DNA of 11,238 nt from Gammaproteobacteria bacterium (GCA_030426005.1 JAUHZM010000080.1:1-11238), one strand, 5' to 3'. Positions 1 to 7,003 are shown, numbered from the stretch's first letter. Numbers and translations are program-made. Notes: generated from the sequence alone by a model not told the origin.

Positions 1-237
1 CGCGGGTACATACACCATATCAAATACCGACCGATCCAATGCCTGATTCGGCTGCAGGCTTAACCCAGACGGCAATTCAATCCGAGCCTCGGTGGTTGCT
101 ACCTTGACTAATTCGACCTCGGTATTGTGGCTGTCGGTGTGCGTTACAGCGGTTTGATTCGCTGCGAAAAACAACTCGTAGGCGTTGGTCAAACTGGTCG
201 CCAACATATGTGGTGTGATCAAAAATGCAATACGCAT
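1..237 (-). CDS. GlxA-family transcriptional regulator, N-terminal part (DJ-1/PfpI-like), cut by window edge
   Basis: Reading the minus strand from an ATG at 237-235 gives an open frame of 79 codons that runs off the window. It begins MRIAFLITPHMLATSLTNAY and contains LPSGLSLQPNQALD followed by FDMVYVPA. This pattern (a short beta strand, a helix around 'TNAYELF', then a strand ending in a 'VYVPA'-type turn) is typical of the DJ-1/PfpI-like sensor domain of GlxA-type AraC regulators, whose C-terminal helix-turn-helix domain would lie outside the window. The Shine-Dalgarno match upstream is weak. The gene is divergent from the ketosynthase at 404, and the shared intergenic region carries repeated elements, so it probably controls itself and that gene. 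The assignment rests on 79 residues only; another DJ-1-like protein is possible. Confidence 0.65.
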   Translation of the reverse strand, partial: MRIAFLITPHMLATSLTNAYELFFAANQTAVTHTDSHNTEVELVKVATTEARIELPSGLSLQPNQALDRSVFDMVYVPA

Positions 238-267
238 AGTCGCTCGTCGGGTCTTAATTGCGATGTT

Positions 268-348
268 TGTCCATTTATAACCATAATATGGCCAATATGC
301 CATGCAAATAAGGGCTAAATGGACATATAATTCCATTTTAGCGCATTT
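268..348. promoter_or_regulatory. Divergent control region with three TCCATTT(A/T) elements, candidate operator
   Basis: The element TCCATTTA occurs at 270-277 on the plus strand and at 316-323 on the minus strand; a third copy, TCCATTTT, is at 332-339 on the plus strand. The first two extend to a perfect 10-base inverted repeat (TGTCCATTTA 268-277, TAAATGGACA 316-325). A smaller inverted repeat, ATGGC/GCCAT, sits between them (288-292, 299-303). In the first and third copies a second CCAT/GCAT-like box follows 10 bases later (281, 343), one helical turn, as expected for the two helix-turn-helix units of an AraC-type protein. Binding by the divergent GlxA-type regulator is an inference. Confidence 0.5.
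303..331 (+). promoter_or_regulatory. Candidate promoter of the ketosynthase gene
   Basis: A perfect -10 hexamer TATAAT lies at 326-331. The position 17 bases upstream (303-308, TGCAAA) is a poor -35 match, which suits an activator-dependent promoter. Two TCCATTT(A/T) elements flank the -10: one ends three bases before it and one covers the expected start site. On the minus strand TATAAA (274-279 in plus coordinates) is a possible -10 for the divergent regulator and overlaps the first element. Confidence 0.4.
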
Positions 349-403
349 GAGTTGCGAATAGATTTCACCTACAACCGAGTTATCTCGTTTAGGAGCCCCC
401 TGC

Positions 404-2265
404 ATGAATCGTTTACCCGTTATCGTTGGCTTTGGTGGTTACAATGCCGCCGGTCGCAGTTCCTTTCACCACGCTTACCGACGTACTGTGTTAGCCAGTT
501 TAAGTCCAGAAAAGCGCGTCAGTACCTTACTCAGTCTGGCATGTCTGATGCGTCTAGTACGCTATGAGGATGGGCATTACATTGATGTCGACGGTGAAAC
601 GCTGTCTGCCGAAACGGTGGCTGATAAATATCAGAGTACGATTGAAACCAATACGCTGATTCGGCGTATCCACGCCGAGTTATTTGATCCCGACCAAGTA
701 TTGGCCTATACCGAATTGGCGCTCGAAAGCACAGAGACGTCCGAGTTCACTGTACGTCGCCGCGACCTGCCAGAACCTTTGCCAGCAAACTGGCAAGTGA
801 GTAATGTGGATGACCGTACCGTTAAAGTGACGATTGCTGGTGACCTGTCTGTCAAGATGAACACTGTGCGCCCCATGGAAGTACAGTCTGCTGGCATGGT
901 GCCAAGCGGGTTTATTCCTGCTGATCAATACGAATCGCGTTTTCATCCCCGTGGTTTGCAATTAACAGTCTTGGGTGCGTCGGATGCCATCAACTCCGTG
1001 GGCATTGCTTGGGATGACATCATGGCCAAGCTGTCACCCGATGAAGTGGCGGTGTTTGCCGCCAGTGGTTTGGGGCAGACTGATGACTATGGGATCGGAG
1101 GCTACATGCAGGCCCGTATGCGAGCCGCACGCGCAACATCCAAGCAAATGGCGCTGGGTTTGAACTCCATGGTGGCCGATTTCGTGAACGCCTATATGTG
1201 CGGCAGCGTAGGCACAACCGGTGCCGTCACGGGTGCGTGTGCAACCTTCCTCTACAACCTTCGACTCGCTGTCGACGATATTAAAGCCGGGCGACATCGA
1301 TTGGTGATTTGCGGTTCCGCCGAAGCGCCAGTCACGCCAGAAGTAATGGAAGGTTTTGCAGCCATGAGCGCCCTGGGCACGGACGATCGATTGGCAAAAT
1401 TAGATGGTGCCGAGACTGCCGATCACCGTCGTGCATCTCGACCATTTGGCGAGAATGCTGGTTTTACAATGGGCGAATCATCGCAGTTCTTCGTACTGAT
1501 GGATGACGAGCTTGCAATGGAACTGGGTGCCGATATCTACGGTGCCGTGCCAGATGTGTTTGTGAACGCGGATGGTTTTAAAAAGTCGATTTCCTCTCCG
1601 GGTGCAGGTAACTACATCACGGTCGCGAAGGCGGTCGCGGCGGCGCAGGCTATTGTTGGTGCCGATGCCATTAAACACCGCTCGTTTATTCAGGCGCATG
1701 GCTCCAGTACACCGCAGAACCGAATTACAGAGTCGATGATTTTCGACAAGGTGGCAAAAGGGTTTGGTATCGATAATTGGCCAGTGACTGCAGTGAAAGC
1801 GTTTGTTGGCCATCCGCTCGGTCCAGCCAGTGGCGACCAATTGGCGAACACACTTGGTGTGTTTGCCGATGGAATTATTCCCGGCATCAAAACAACCGAA
1901 AAAGTAGCGGATGACGTGTTTGACGATCATCTGGACATCTTGTTGCAAGACAAAACTGCGGCGATGGATGTCGCGTTTTTGCCACGGTGCTCTCGCCGCG
2001 CAAGGTCGAATCGATGCTGCAACAACGCTATGGTGCCGACGCATTTGCTCGTTACACCACCAAGCGCGAATCGGTGCGTGCCACGGCCAAGGCCTACGAT
2101 GACGCAGTCTTGCAAGGAGATTTGCGCATCATTTACAACTTCGGCTCCGGTATCATCGAAGAGCATGAAATTAGTGTCTCTGACACCGCGCTGAGTTTGG
2201 ATCGATTTGCCAATCCGGTGTCTTTGCAATTTGCTAATCCTTACGCGGACATGGTGAATGACTGA
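404..2265 (+). pseudogene. fabY: FabY-type beta-ketoacyl-ACP synthase, frame broken near 1979
   Basis: The start MNRLPVIVGFGGYNAAGRSS and the reconstructed length of about 629 residues resemble FabY, the Pseudomonas aeruginosa enzyme that condenses acetyl-CoA with malonyl-ACP to begin fatty acid synthesis. A long N-terminal region is followed by the ketosynthase fold with Cys279 (TGACAT), His432 (AHGSS) and His470 (VGHPLG). AGGAG precedes the ATG at good spacing. After MDVAF (residue 525) the frame used so far yields unrelated sequence and stops at 2194. The typical C-terminal end (ATVLSPRKVESML onward) continues in another frame from 1981 to a TGA at 2265. Family members carry about ten residues between these blocks, including a FGGNN-like glycine loop; these are absent. 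A deletion of about 28 bases explains both the loss and the shift. It is either a real lesion or a sequence error. The ancestral end overlaps the next gene. Confidence 0.8.
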
Positions 2266-2902
2266 TACTGCTGCAGTATCCCGGTTTCGAGCGGGTTTGC
2301 CGCTTGATCTGACGCTGGTCGGGCAACAGGTTCGGTTGGAACCGCTGAGTCTGTTGCATGCCGAAGAACTCGCCGCTGCGGCGGCTGATGGCGAATTGTG
2401 GAAGCTTCACTACACGGTAGTGCCAACTGCTGAGCAAATGCCGGCGATGGTCGAGGACGCGTTACAAAATCGCGATGCCGGGTCAGAGCATCCATTTGTG
2501 GTGCGACGTTTGTCCGATAATCGCGTGGTTGGCACCACACGTTATTATTTTATTAGCGAACAAGACCGTAACTTATCCATTGGGTATACCTGGTATGCCG
2601 CGTCGGTGCATCGCACGGGTATCAATACCGAGTGTAAGCTGCTCCTGCTACAACACGCATTTGAAAAGTTGGGCTGCATTGCCGTGCATTGGCACACGCA
2701 TCACGAGAATACACGCTCCCAGACCGCAATCAAGCGATTGGGGGCAAAGTTTGATGGCGTTATTCGTAATCACAAGATCATGCCGAATGGCACGATTCGT
2801 CATACGCACTGTTTTTCGATGATTGATTCAGAGTGGCCGCAGTCAAAAGCGTTTCTGATGGGCCGGTTGTCCGCATTTATGGATTCGGACGATGCTGAGT
2901 GA
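2258..2902 (+). CDS. GNAT-family N-acetyltransferase, RimJ/RimL-like
   Basis: The 214-residue product matches the RimJ/RimL-type GNAT layout: an opening strand VRLEPLSLLHAEEL (about residues 26-39), a central VVGTTRYYFI strand, the acetyl-CoA-binding helix region after HRTGINTE (about 122-129), HTHHENTRSQ with the conserved Asn, and the closing RLGAKFDGVIRNH block. Such enzymes transfer acetyl from acetyl-CoA to an amine, often a protein N-terminus or a small molecule; the substrate cannot be told from sequence. The ATG overlaps the ancestral end of the ketosynthase gene by 8 bases and has only a weak ribosome site, so it was probably translated by coupling. With the frameshift, upstream translation ends at 2194, 63 bases short of this start, which may lower expression. 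Family is confident, role unknown. Confidence 0.85.
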   Translation: MTDTAAVSRFRAGLPLDLTLVGQQVRLEPLSLLHAEELAAAAADGELWKLHYTVVPTAEQMPAMVEDALQNRDAGSEHPFVVRRLSDNRVVGTTRYYFISEQDRNLSIGYTWYAASVHRTGINTECKLLLLQHAFEKLGCIAVHWHTHHENTRSQTAIKRLGAKFDGVIRNHKIMPNGTIRHTHCFSMIDSEWPQSKAFLMGRLSAFMDSDDAE

Positions 2903-2976
2903 CACTTGAGGCCTGGGATTCTCCGCGGCTATTTTGTTTCCAGCGGCAGGCCTGTGGTGTGTGGTGCAGAGTAGGG

Positions 2977-3006
2977 CGTTGCAGCAACCAGGTAGTTGCT
3001 GCAACG
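2977..3006. terminator. Perfect 12-bp hairpin between convergent genes, possible bidirectional terminator
   Basis: CGTTGCAGCAAC (2977-2988) and GTTGCTGCAACG (2995-3006) form a perfect 12-bp stem with a 6-base loop, just beyond the stop of the minus-strand gene at 3020 and 75 bases past the GNAT stop. Neither strand has a T-run after the stem, so it is not a classical intrinsic terminator. A second, interrupted inverted repeat (AGGCCTG 2909-2915 with CAGGCCT 2947-2953) lies nearer the GNAT stop. Position between converging genes favours a role in 3'-end formation. Confidence 0.45.
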
Positions 3007-3019
3007 TGATCTGATTATC

Positions 3020-3625
3020 TTATCCTTCTTCTTGATCCAGAAGCTCTTGGATCTGAACAGCGCGTTCTTGCAGCTCAAGTTCCTGGCGACGTAGATCTAG
3101 TTTTTCCTGTTCGATTTTCAACAGTTCTTCTTCGATCGAAAGTTGGCGTTGCGCTTTGGCATCGGCTTCAGCTTGTGCGCGAGCAGCCGCTTGTTGTTTC
3201 ACTTGTTCTTCGCGTTGTTTTGCAGCAGCTGCTTCAGCACGCTTACGTTCGGCGTCGGCTTCGGCTTGCTTGCGTGCTACTTGCTCTGCTTCGATTGAAC
3301 TCTTTTGCTCTGCGTAGGCTTTACCAAACTCATCGCCGCATACTTTGTCGGCCGCAACATCACGGTTGGCATCACAAAAACCTTCGATTGCAGTGGCGCA
3401 CCACAAGTCGCCGTCAGTCTTACGTTGCACTTTATGTTCGGTGTCGTCGGTACACGTGACGGTGAAAACCCAGTAGGCGTCTTCTGGCCCGTACTGTGCG
3501 AATTCTTCAGCGGTTTTGCTTTTTACCTCTGCGTGTGCAGTAGCGCTAAAAACAATGCCACCGACCAGCGCGGCGTAGCCAATTACATTACCCATTTTCC
3601 AACCCAATTTAGATTTGCTACTCAT
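3020..3625 (-). CDS. Exported four-cysteine protein with long charged coiled coil (paralogue of the gene at 3689-4288)
   Basis: I do not recognise a named family. Starting at ATG 3625 the product has 201 residues; an in-frame TTG at 3637 would add four, but the ATG gives a normal signal peptide with a GAGA element upstream. Residues 1-32 look like a Sec signal with a likely cut after ATAHA. Next comes a compact domain (about 37-102) with YW, four cysteines (VTC, LWCATA, GFC, KVCGDEF) and a GD-x-WCA core. From about residue 105 the chain is an uninterrupted Ala/Glu/Lys/Arg/Gln helix reminiscent of TolA, ending in LRRQELELQERA. The four cysteines could form two disulfides in the periplasm. It follows its paralogue by 63 bases. 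It may be a structural or scaffold protein of the envelope; function unknown. Confidence 0.8.
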   Translation of the reverse strand: MSSKSKLGWKMGNVIGYAALVGGIVFSATAHAEVKSKTAEEFAQYGPEDAYWVFTVTCTDDTEHKVQRKTDGDLWCATAIEGFCDANRDVAADKVCGDEFGKAYAEQKSSIEAEQVARKQAEADAERKRAEAAAAKQREEQVKQQAAARAQAEADAKAQRQLSIEEELLKIEQEKLDLRRQELELQERAVQIQELLDQEEG

Positions 3626-3688
3626 AATTTGTCTCAATATTTAGTCGTATGTGCGAGCGGGTTTGTATCCACTCAGATTCAAATATAG

Positions 3689-4288
3689 TTATTGCTGACC
3701 GTCCATCTGAGCCTTTTTTAGCTCGAGTTCACGGCGTTGAAGTTCCAGTCGTTTCTGTTGAATCAAGATGCGTTGTGATTCGATTTGGTTTTGCTCTTTT
3801 AATAAGTCCGTTTTGGACAGCTTTTTAGATTTGGTAGTTTTCGGTTCAGCGGGGGCAGGGTTTGTTACTGGCGCTGCCACTGGCTTAGATACGGTCTCCG
3901 CTTTAGTATTTTCTGGTGCGGCTTCAAGCTCAGTTTGTGGTACAGGATCGGTAACCACGGGTGCGGTATCACCACTAGCCACTTTTTGTGCAAAGTTGTC
4001 TGCACACACCATGCGTGAGGCAGTGAATTTGTTTTCGTTACACACTGTTGGTGCGTCGCTGGCACACCATGTGTCGCCTGTAATCGGTTTTTGAATGGTG
4101 CGCGCTTGGTCGACATTCTCGCATTGTACGCTGACACGCCAGTAAGACTGTTCGGCTTCAATAAACTCTTCGAGCGACATGCTTTCGACCGCGGCAGCAT
4201 AGGCGTGCGTGCCAATGAATAAGCTGCCTAATAGTAGGCTGGCATTGATGCCGAGTTGCGTGCGACCTTGTGTTGATTTAATTCTCAT
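3689..4288 (-). CDS. Exported four-cysteine protein with Pro/Ala-rich linker and C-terminal coiled coil
   Basis: This 199-residue protein is a diverged tandem paralogue of the next gene (3020-3625). It has a signal peptide with a likely cut after THAYA (about residue 31). The shared domain then reads EEF, YW, VQC, GDTWCAS, TVC, MVCADNF. Spacing between the second and third cysteines (7 residues) and between the third and fourth (11) is identical in both proteins; first to second differs by one (18 here, 17 there). The middle is rich in Pro, Ala, Thr and Val (about 110-150) where the paralogue is helical. The C-terminus returns to a coiled coil with KRLELQRRELELKKAQ, close to the paralogue's LDLRRQELELQERA. 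GGGG precedes the ATG at SD distance. It starts 24 bases after the trhO stop and is probably co-transcribed. Function unknown. Confidence 0.8.
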   Translation of the reverse strand: MRIKSTQGRTQLGINASLLLGSLFIGTHAYAAAVESMSLEEFIEAEQSYWRVSVQCENVDQARTIQKPITGDTWCASDAPTVCNENKFTASRMVCADNFAQKVASGDTAPVVTDPVPQTELEAAPENTKAETVSKPVAAPVTNPAPAEPKTTKSKKLSKTDLLKEQNQIESQRILIQQKRLELQRRELELKKAQMDGQQ

Positions 4289-4312
4289 AACTACCCCATT
4301 TACGTTAAATCA

Positions 4313-5341
4313 TTATGCTGTTACACCGCGCTGTGCCTGTTTTTCTTGTTGTTTAAGTTGGCGGTTTCGCTCAGCGGCCTCTCGACTCTCGGTGCCGATG
4401 TGGCTTTCGCCGCGCTCTTTGGATAACTGTACTTGTTTCTCGCGTTCAGAGAAGCGGGCCTTTTGTTCCTCGGTCAGCGCGTCATGGCAGCGCGGACAAC
4501 TTACGCCTGGGCGATAGTGTTCAGACAGTTTGTCCTGTTCTGTGATCGGGAAACGGCAAGCGTGGCATTGATCGTATTGACCTTTCTCCAGCTTATGGTT
4601 CACGGCGACGCGGTCATCAAAGACAAAGCATTCGCCTTGCCATTTGCTGTCTTCCTGTTCTACGGTTTCCAGATACTTCAGTACACCGCCTTTAAGGTGA
4701 AAGACTTCTTCAAAGCCTTGCTCTTTCATAAATGCTGATGCTTTTTCACAACGAATGCCGCCGGTGCAAAACATCGCCACTTTTTTATGTTTCTCTGGGT
4801 CCAGGTTTTCAGCGACATAGGCTGGAAACTCACGGAATGTGTCAGTGTGCGGATTGACGGCATTCTTGAATGTGCCAATTTCATACTCATATTCATTGCG
4901 CGTATCAATCAGAATGACTTCTGGATCTTCCAGTAGCGCGTTCCATTCTTGCGCGTCAACATAGGTGCCAACAACTCGATTTGGATCAATACCTTCGACA
5001 CCCATGGTAACGATTTCGCGCTTCAGTTTAACTTTGGTGCGATGAAACGGTGGTGTCTCATGGTATGAGAGTTTGTAATCCAGGTCCGCCATGCGACTGT
5101 CGAGTCGCATCCAGTCAATAAACTCGTGGATGGCTTCGTCGGTACCCGCAATGGTGCCGTTGATGCCTTCAGTAGCCAGTAGTAGCGTGCCACGAATGCC
5201 GAGTTGATTCAGCTTCGCCAAATAGTTCGGTTGCAGATTTTGATAGTCATCAAGCTGCACAAATTTGTACAGGGCGCAGACGGTGATGGGATGCGAATTC
5301 GTCGCAGGACGAGATGTATTACTTGTGTTTATGTGTGACAT
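4313..5341 (-). CDS. trhO: tRNA uridine(34) hydroxylase, rhodanese family
   Basis: The 342-residue product is the TrhO (YceA) protein, which hydroxylates uridine 34 in the anticodon of certain tRNAs to 5-hydroxyuridine in an oxygen-dependent reaction. The N-terminal domain holds the family signature GIRGTLLLATEGINGTI (about 48-64) and PPFHRTKVKLKREIV (97-111). A rhodanese domain follows (about 125-225) with IDTRNEYEYEIGTF and the active loop MFCTGGIRCEK, with Cys192 and Cys198. The C-terminal part carries a probable zinc site, CHAC (259, 262) and CPRC (282, 285), then a charged tail. The ATG at 5341 gives the standard start region but lacks a clear Shine-Dalgarno. It appears to head a minus-strand unit with the two four-cysteine genes. 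Identification is firm. Confidence 0.95.
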   Translation of the reverse strand: MSHINTSNTSRPATNSHPITVCALYKFVQLDDYQNLQPNYLAKLNQLGIRGTLLLATEGINGTIAGTDEAIHEFIDWMRLDSRMADLDYKLSYHETPPFHRTKVKLKREIVTMGVEGIDPNRVVGTYVDAQEWNALLEDPEVILIDTRNEYEYEIGTFKNAVNPHTDTFREFPAYVAENLDPEKHKKVAMFCTGGIRCEKASAFMKEQGFEEVFHLKGGVLKYLETVEQEDSKWQGECFVFDDRVAVNHKLEKGQYDQCHACRFPITEQDKLSEHYRPGVSCPRCHDALTEEQKARFSEREKQVQLSKERGESHIGTESREAAERNRQLKQQEKQAQRGVTA

Positions 5342-5402
5342 GAGAAATAGTGCTAACCAGAACGTAAAACTGGCGCATCATTAAGTTACTTACCAACTCG
5401 TA

Positions 5403-5431
5403 AGTATCTAATGTTTAATCATATTTTTCAA
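5403..5431 (-). promoter_or_regulatory. Candidate trhO promoter with overlapping inverted repeat
   Basis: On the minus strand TTGAAA (plus 5431-5426) and GATACT (plus 5408-5403) are 17 bases apart, a plausible sigma-70 pair with 4 of 6 matches in the -10. A 7-base perfect inverted repeat (TACTTAC 5387-5393, GTAAGTA 5400-5406) covers the -10 and the expected start site and could be an operator. The leader to the ATG would be about 55 bases. Confidence 0.4.
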
Positions 5432-5489
5432 TAGAAGCACAGGTGACTTGGTGGACAAATATGCGTTAATTAAGGCGTTTACTGACGAT

Positions 5490-5936
5490 TTACCAACCTT
5501 GTTTCCAGGCTACGCTGTGCACCTTCCAGTCGTCGTCTTCACGCTTGAGCAGAATCGAAAATTTTACCGCATCGGCTTTGAGTCGATTTGCCTCGATTGA
5601 TAAGTCGGTATCTCGTGCAGTCATGGCCGCGGATAACTCGACGCTAGCGACATCATTCTCTATATTGATCGAACGAACCAGGGTGAAAATACTGATCTTC
5701 TGGTTACGCATTATCTGCAGCTGAGCCAGGCGTGCTATCTGTTTGCTGTCATTGCCCTGATGGTCGGCGTAGTCATCGCTGATGTGCGCCATAATGCCGC
5801 TCAATGAGCGTTGTTCGGCCGCTTCTTCAATCTGTGTCAAGGTGTCTCGTACTTGCGTTTCTGGGTCATCTGCGGTCTCCGAAGAGCAGGCGCAGAGAAG
5901 GGCGAGGGCGAAGAGTGACAGCCAGGTTTTAAACAT
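5490..5936 (-). CDS. Small lipoprotein with NTF2-like fold
   Basis: The 148-residue product begins MFKTWLSLFALALLCACSS. Cys17 is preceded by L-C-A, a fit to the lipobox, so signal peptidase II should cut there; Ser at position +2 predicts transport to the outer membrane. The mature part has the look of an NTF2-like (SnoaL/DUF4440-type) domain: an early helix (VRDTLTQIEEAAEQRSLSGI), a DDYAD turn, then alternating strands ending in LLKREDDDWKVHSVAWKQGW. These folds bind small molecules or serve as scaffolds; no catalytic site can be named. GGAG lies 8 bases before the ATG. It is divergent from acpH with only 41 bases between starts, and 148 bases upstream of trhO. Lipoprotein call is firm, fold is likely, function unknown. 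Confidence 0.75.
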   Translation of the reverse strand: MFKTWLSLFALALLCACSSETADDPETQVRDTLTQIEEAAEQRSLSGIMAHISDDYADHQGNDSKQIARLAQLQIMRNQKISIFTLVRSINIENDVASVELSAAMTARDTDLSIEANRLKADAVKFSILLKREDDDWKVHSVAWKQGW

Positions 5937-5977
5937 TGCTACTGCTCCTTAGTTGGTTTCACTTTATACTAGCGGTA
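5937..5977. promoter_or_regulatory. 41-bp divergent gap between lipoprotein gene and acpH
   Basis: TATACT at 5965-5970 could be a -10 for acpH, but it would leave only a few bases of leader. TATAAA on the minus strand (plus 5968-5963) could be the -10 for the lipoprotein gene. The two overlap, and neither has a convincing -35. Any -35 must lie within the neighbouring coding sequence. The GGAG ribosome site of the lipoprotein gene also lies in this gap. Confidence 0.3.
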
Positions 5978-6610
5978 ATGAATTATCTCAGCCATTTGTT
6001 TTTCTCTCAACGTACACCGCACTCTATGACCGGTAATTTGATGGGCGATTTTAAGCCCTCAGCGGCACTACTGGAGCGACTGCCGGATGCCGTTTTACTA
6101 GGAATTGAAAATCACCGCTTAGTTGACCGCTTAACGGATGAGTTCGACGCGGTTAAGGCCTTACGTGATGTATTCTCGAGTGAGCGTCGTCGATATGCTG
6201 GGGTCATTACGGATATCGCCTTTGATTACTATTTAATTAAACATTGGGACCAGTTTGCTGCGGTCGACTTTGATGAGTTTCGTGCACTGTGCTATTCCGG
6301 TCTGGGTGAGTGTTTGGAAATTATGCCGCCGCGCATGAATCGTATTGTCGCGTTGATGGCAGAGTATGACTGGCTCAATAATTACGCCACGCTGGACGGA
6401 ATCGGCGAGTCGATTGATCGAGTGAGTGAACGCATGCGATACACTAATAAGATGGCTGGTGGTGTCGAAGAAATCGAGCGCAATTACGACGCATTTGAGC
6501 AGGCATTTTTACCATTATTCAGCTACCTTAAACAGGGTGTAGAAAGCGCCGCCTTAGAGCAGTCAGATTCAATTCGCCAAGGAGCAGCAAAAAGTGGATT
6601 AAAAGGCTAA
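5978..6610 (+). CDS. acpH: Acyl carrier protein phosphodiesterase
   Basis: From ATG 5978 the product has 210 residues and begins MNYLSHLFFSQ, which matches the start of AcpH; an upstream in-frame TTG at 5936 would add an unlikely 14-residue hydrophobic stretch. AcpH removes the 4'-phosphopantetheine group from holo-ACP, returning apo-ACP. Family marks are GNLMGDF with Asp24, GIENHRLVDRLTD (about 54-66), SSERRRYAGVITDIAFDYYL (about 79-98) with the His/Asp-rich metal-site pattern, and KHW. Length is slightly above the roughly 193 residues of the E. coli enzyme, with a polar tail. The gene lies about 3.6 kb upstream of acpP in the same direction, an apt setting for carrier turnover. The ribosome site is weak. 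Confidence 0.88.
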   Translation: MNYLSHLFFSQRTPHSMTGNLMGDFKPSAALLERLPDAVLLGIENHRLVDRLTDEFDAVKALRDVFSSERRRYAGVITDIAFDYYLIKHWDQFAAVDFDEFRALCYSGLGECLEIMPPRMNRIVALMAEYDWLNNYATLDGIGESIDRVSERMRYTNKMAGGVEEIERNYDAFEQAFLPLFSYLKQGVESAALEQSDSIRQGAAKSGLKG

Positions 6611-6638
6611 AAAAGCCTTAAAAAACACGGATATTGCT

Positions 6639-6667
6639 TTGACAGAAAGGGTTTCACTCTATATGAT
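6639..6667 (+). promoter_or_regulatory. Near-consensus sigma-70 promoter of rpmF
   Basis: TTGACA at 6639-6644 and TATGAT at 6662-6667 are separated by exactly 17 bases, a perfect -35 and a 5 of 6 -10. Transcription would start near 6674, giving a leader of about 120 bases before rpmF. This leader has no convincing ORF; yceD, the usual gene before rpmF, is absent. GAGG (6784-6787) precedes the rpmF ATG. Confidence 0.75.
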
Positions 6668-6793
6668 TCGGCCCAATTCAGAACAGGCGGTTCACAGTGC
6701 CTCTTCTAATGCCTTAAATAGTGGCTTTAAAAGCATGGCGTTGAGAAGTAGCTGGTTAGTGAACGGTAAAGTATTAATTCAGCGAGGCAAATC

Positions 6794-6976
6794 ATGGCTG
6801 TACAGAAGAGTAAAAAATCGAATTCACGCAAAGGCATGCGTCGTTCACATGACGCAATGACCGCGCCAACTTTATCTACCGATTCTATGACTGGTGAATT
6901 GCACCGTCGTCACCACGTCACTGAGACTGGTTACTACAAAGGTAAAAAAGTGGTGAATGTTAAAACGGCTAACTAA
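6794..6976 (+). CDS. rpmF: 50S ribosomal protein L32
   Basis: The 60-residue basic protein MAVQKSKKSNSRKGMRRSHD followed by TGELHRRHHVTETGYYKGKKV is L32 of the large ribosomal subunit. It has no cysteine pairs, so it is the zinc-free form, as in E. coli (57 residues). The ATG is set by GAGG six bases upstream. rpmF commonly precedes plsX, linking ribosome and membrane synthesis, and that order holds here. In this genome, however, a strong terminator follows directly, so most transcripts from the rpmF promoter should end before plsX. The usual upstream partner yceD is missing and acpH is there instead. Confidence 0.95.
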   Translation: MAVQKSKKSNSRKGMRRSHDAMTAPTLSTDSMTGELHRRHHVTETGYYKGKKVVNVKTAN

Positions 6977-7003
6977 GCGGTTTTACATGTCTTTATCCGA
7001 GAG

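Noticed and set aside
1478..2044. 188-codon open frame on the minus strand within the ketosynthase
   Set aside because: It is antisense to a recognised protein, has no ribosome site, and its translation shows no family features; typical shadow frame.
5936..5977. TTG start for acpH at 5936 adding 14 residues
   Set aside because: The extra hydrophobic stretch is not part of the family, and ATG 5978 gives the conserved MNYLSH start with Asp24 at the expected position.
6603..6619. AAGGCT/AGCCTT hairpin at the end of acpH as a terminator
   Set aside because: The stem is 6 bp and is followed by A-rich, not T-rich, sequence on the plus strand; it would only work on the minus strand, where no gene reads into it.
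6639..6860. 73-codon frame starting at TTG and overlapping rpmF
   Set aside because: The TTG is the -35 hexamer of the rpmF promoter, the frame runs into rpmF out of frame, and the protein resembles nothing, including YceD.
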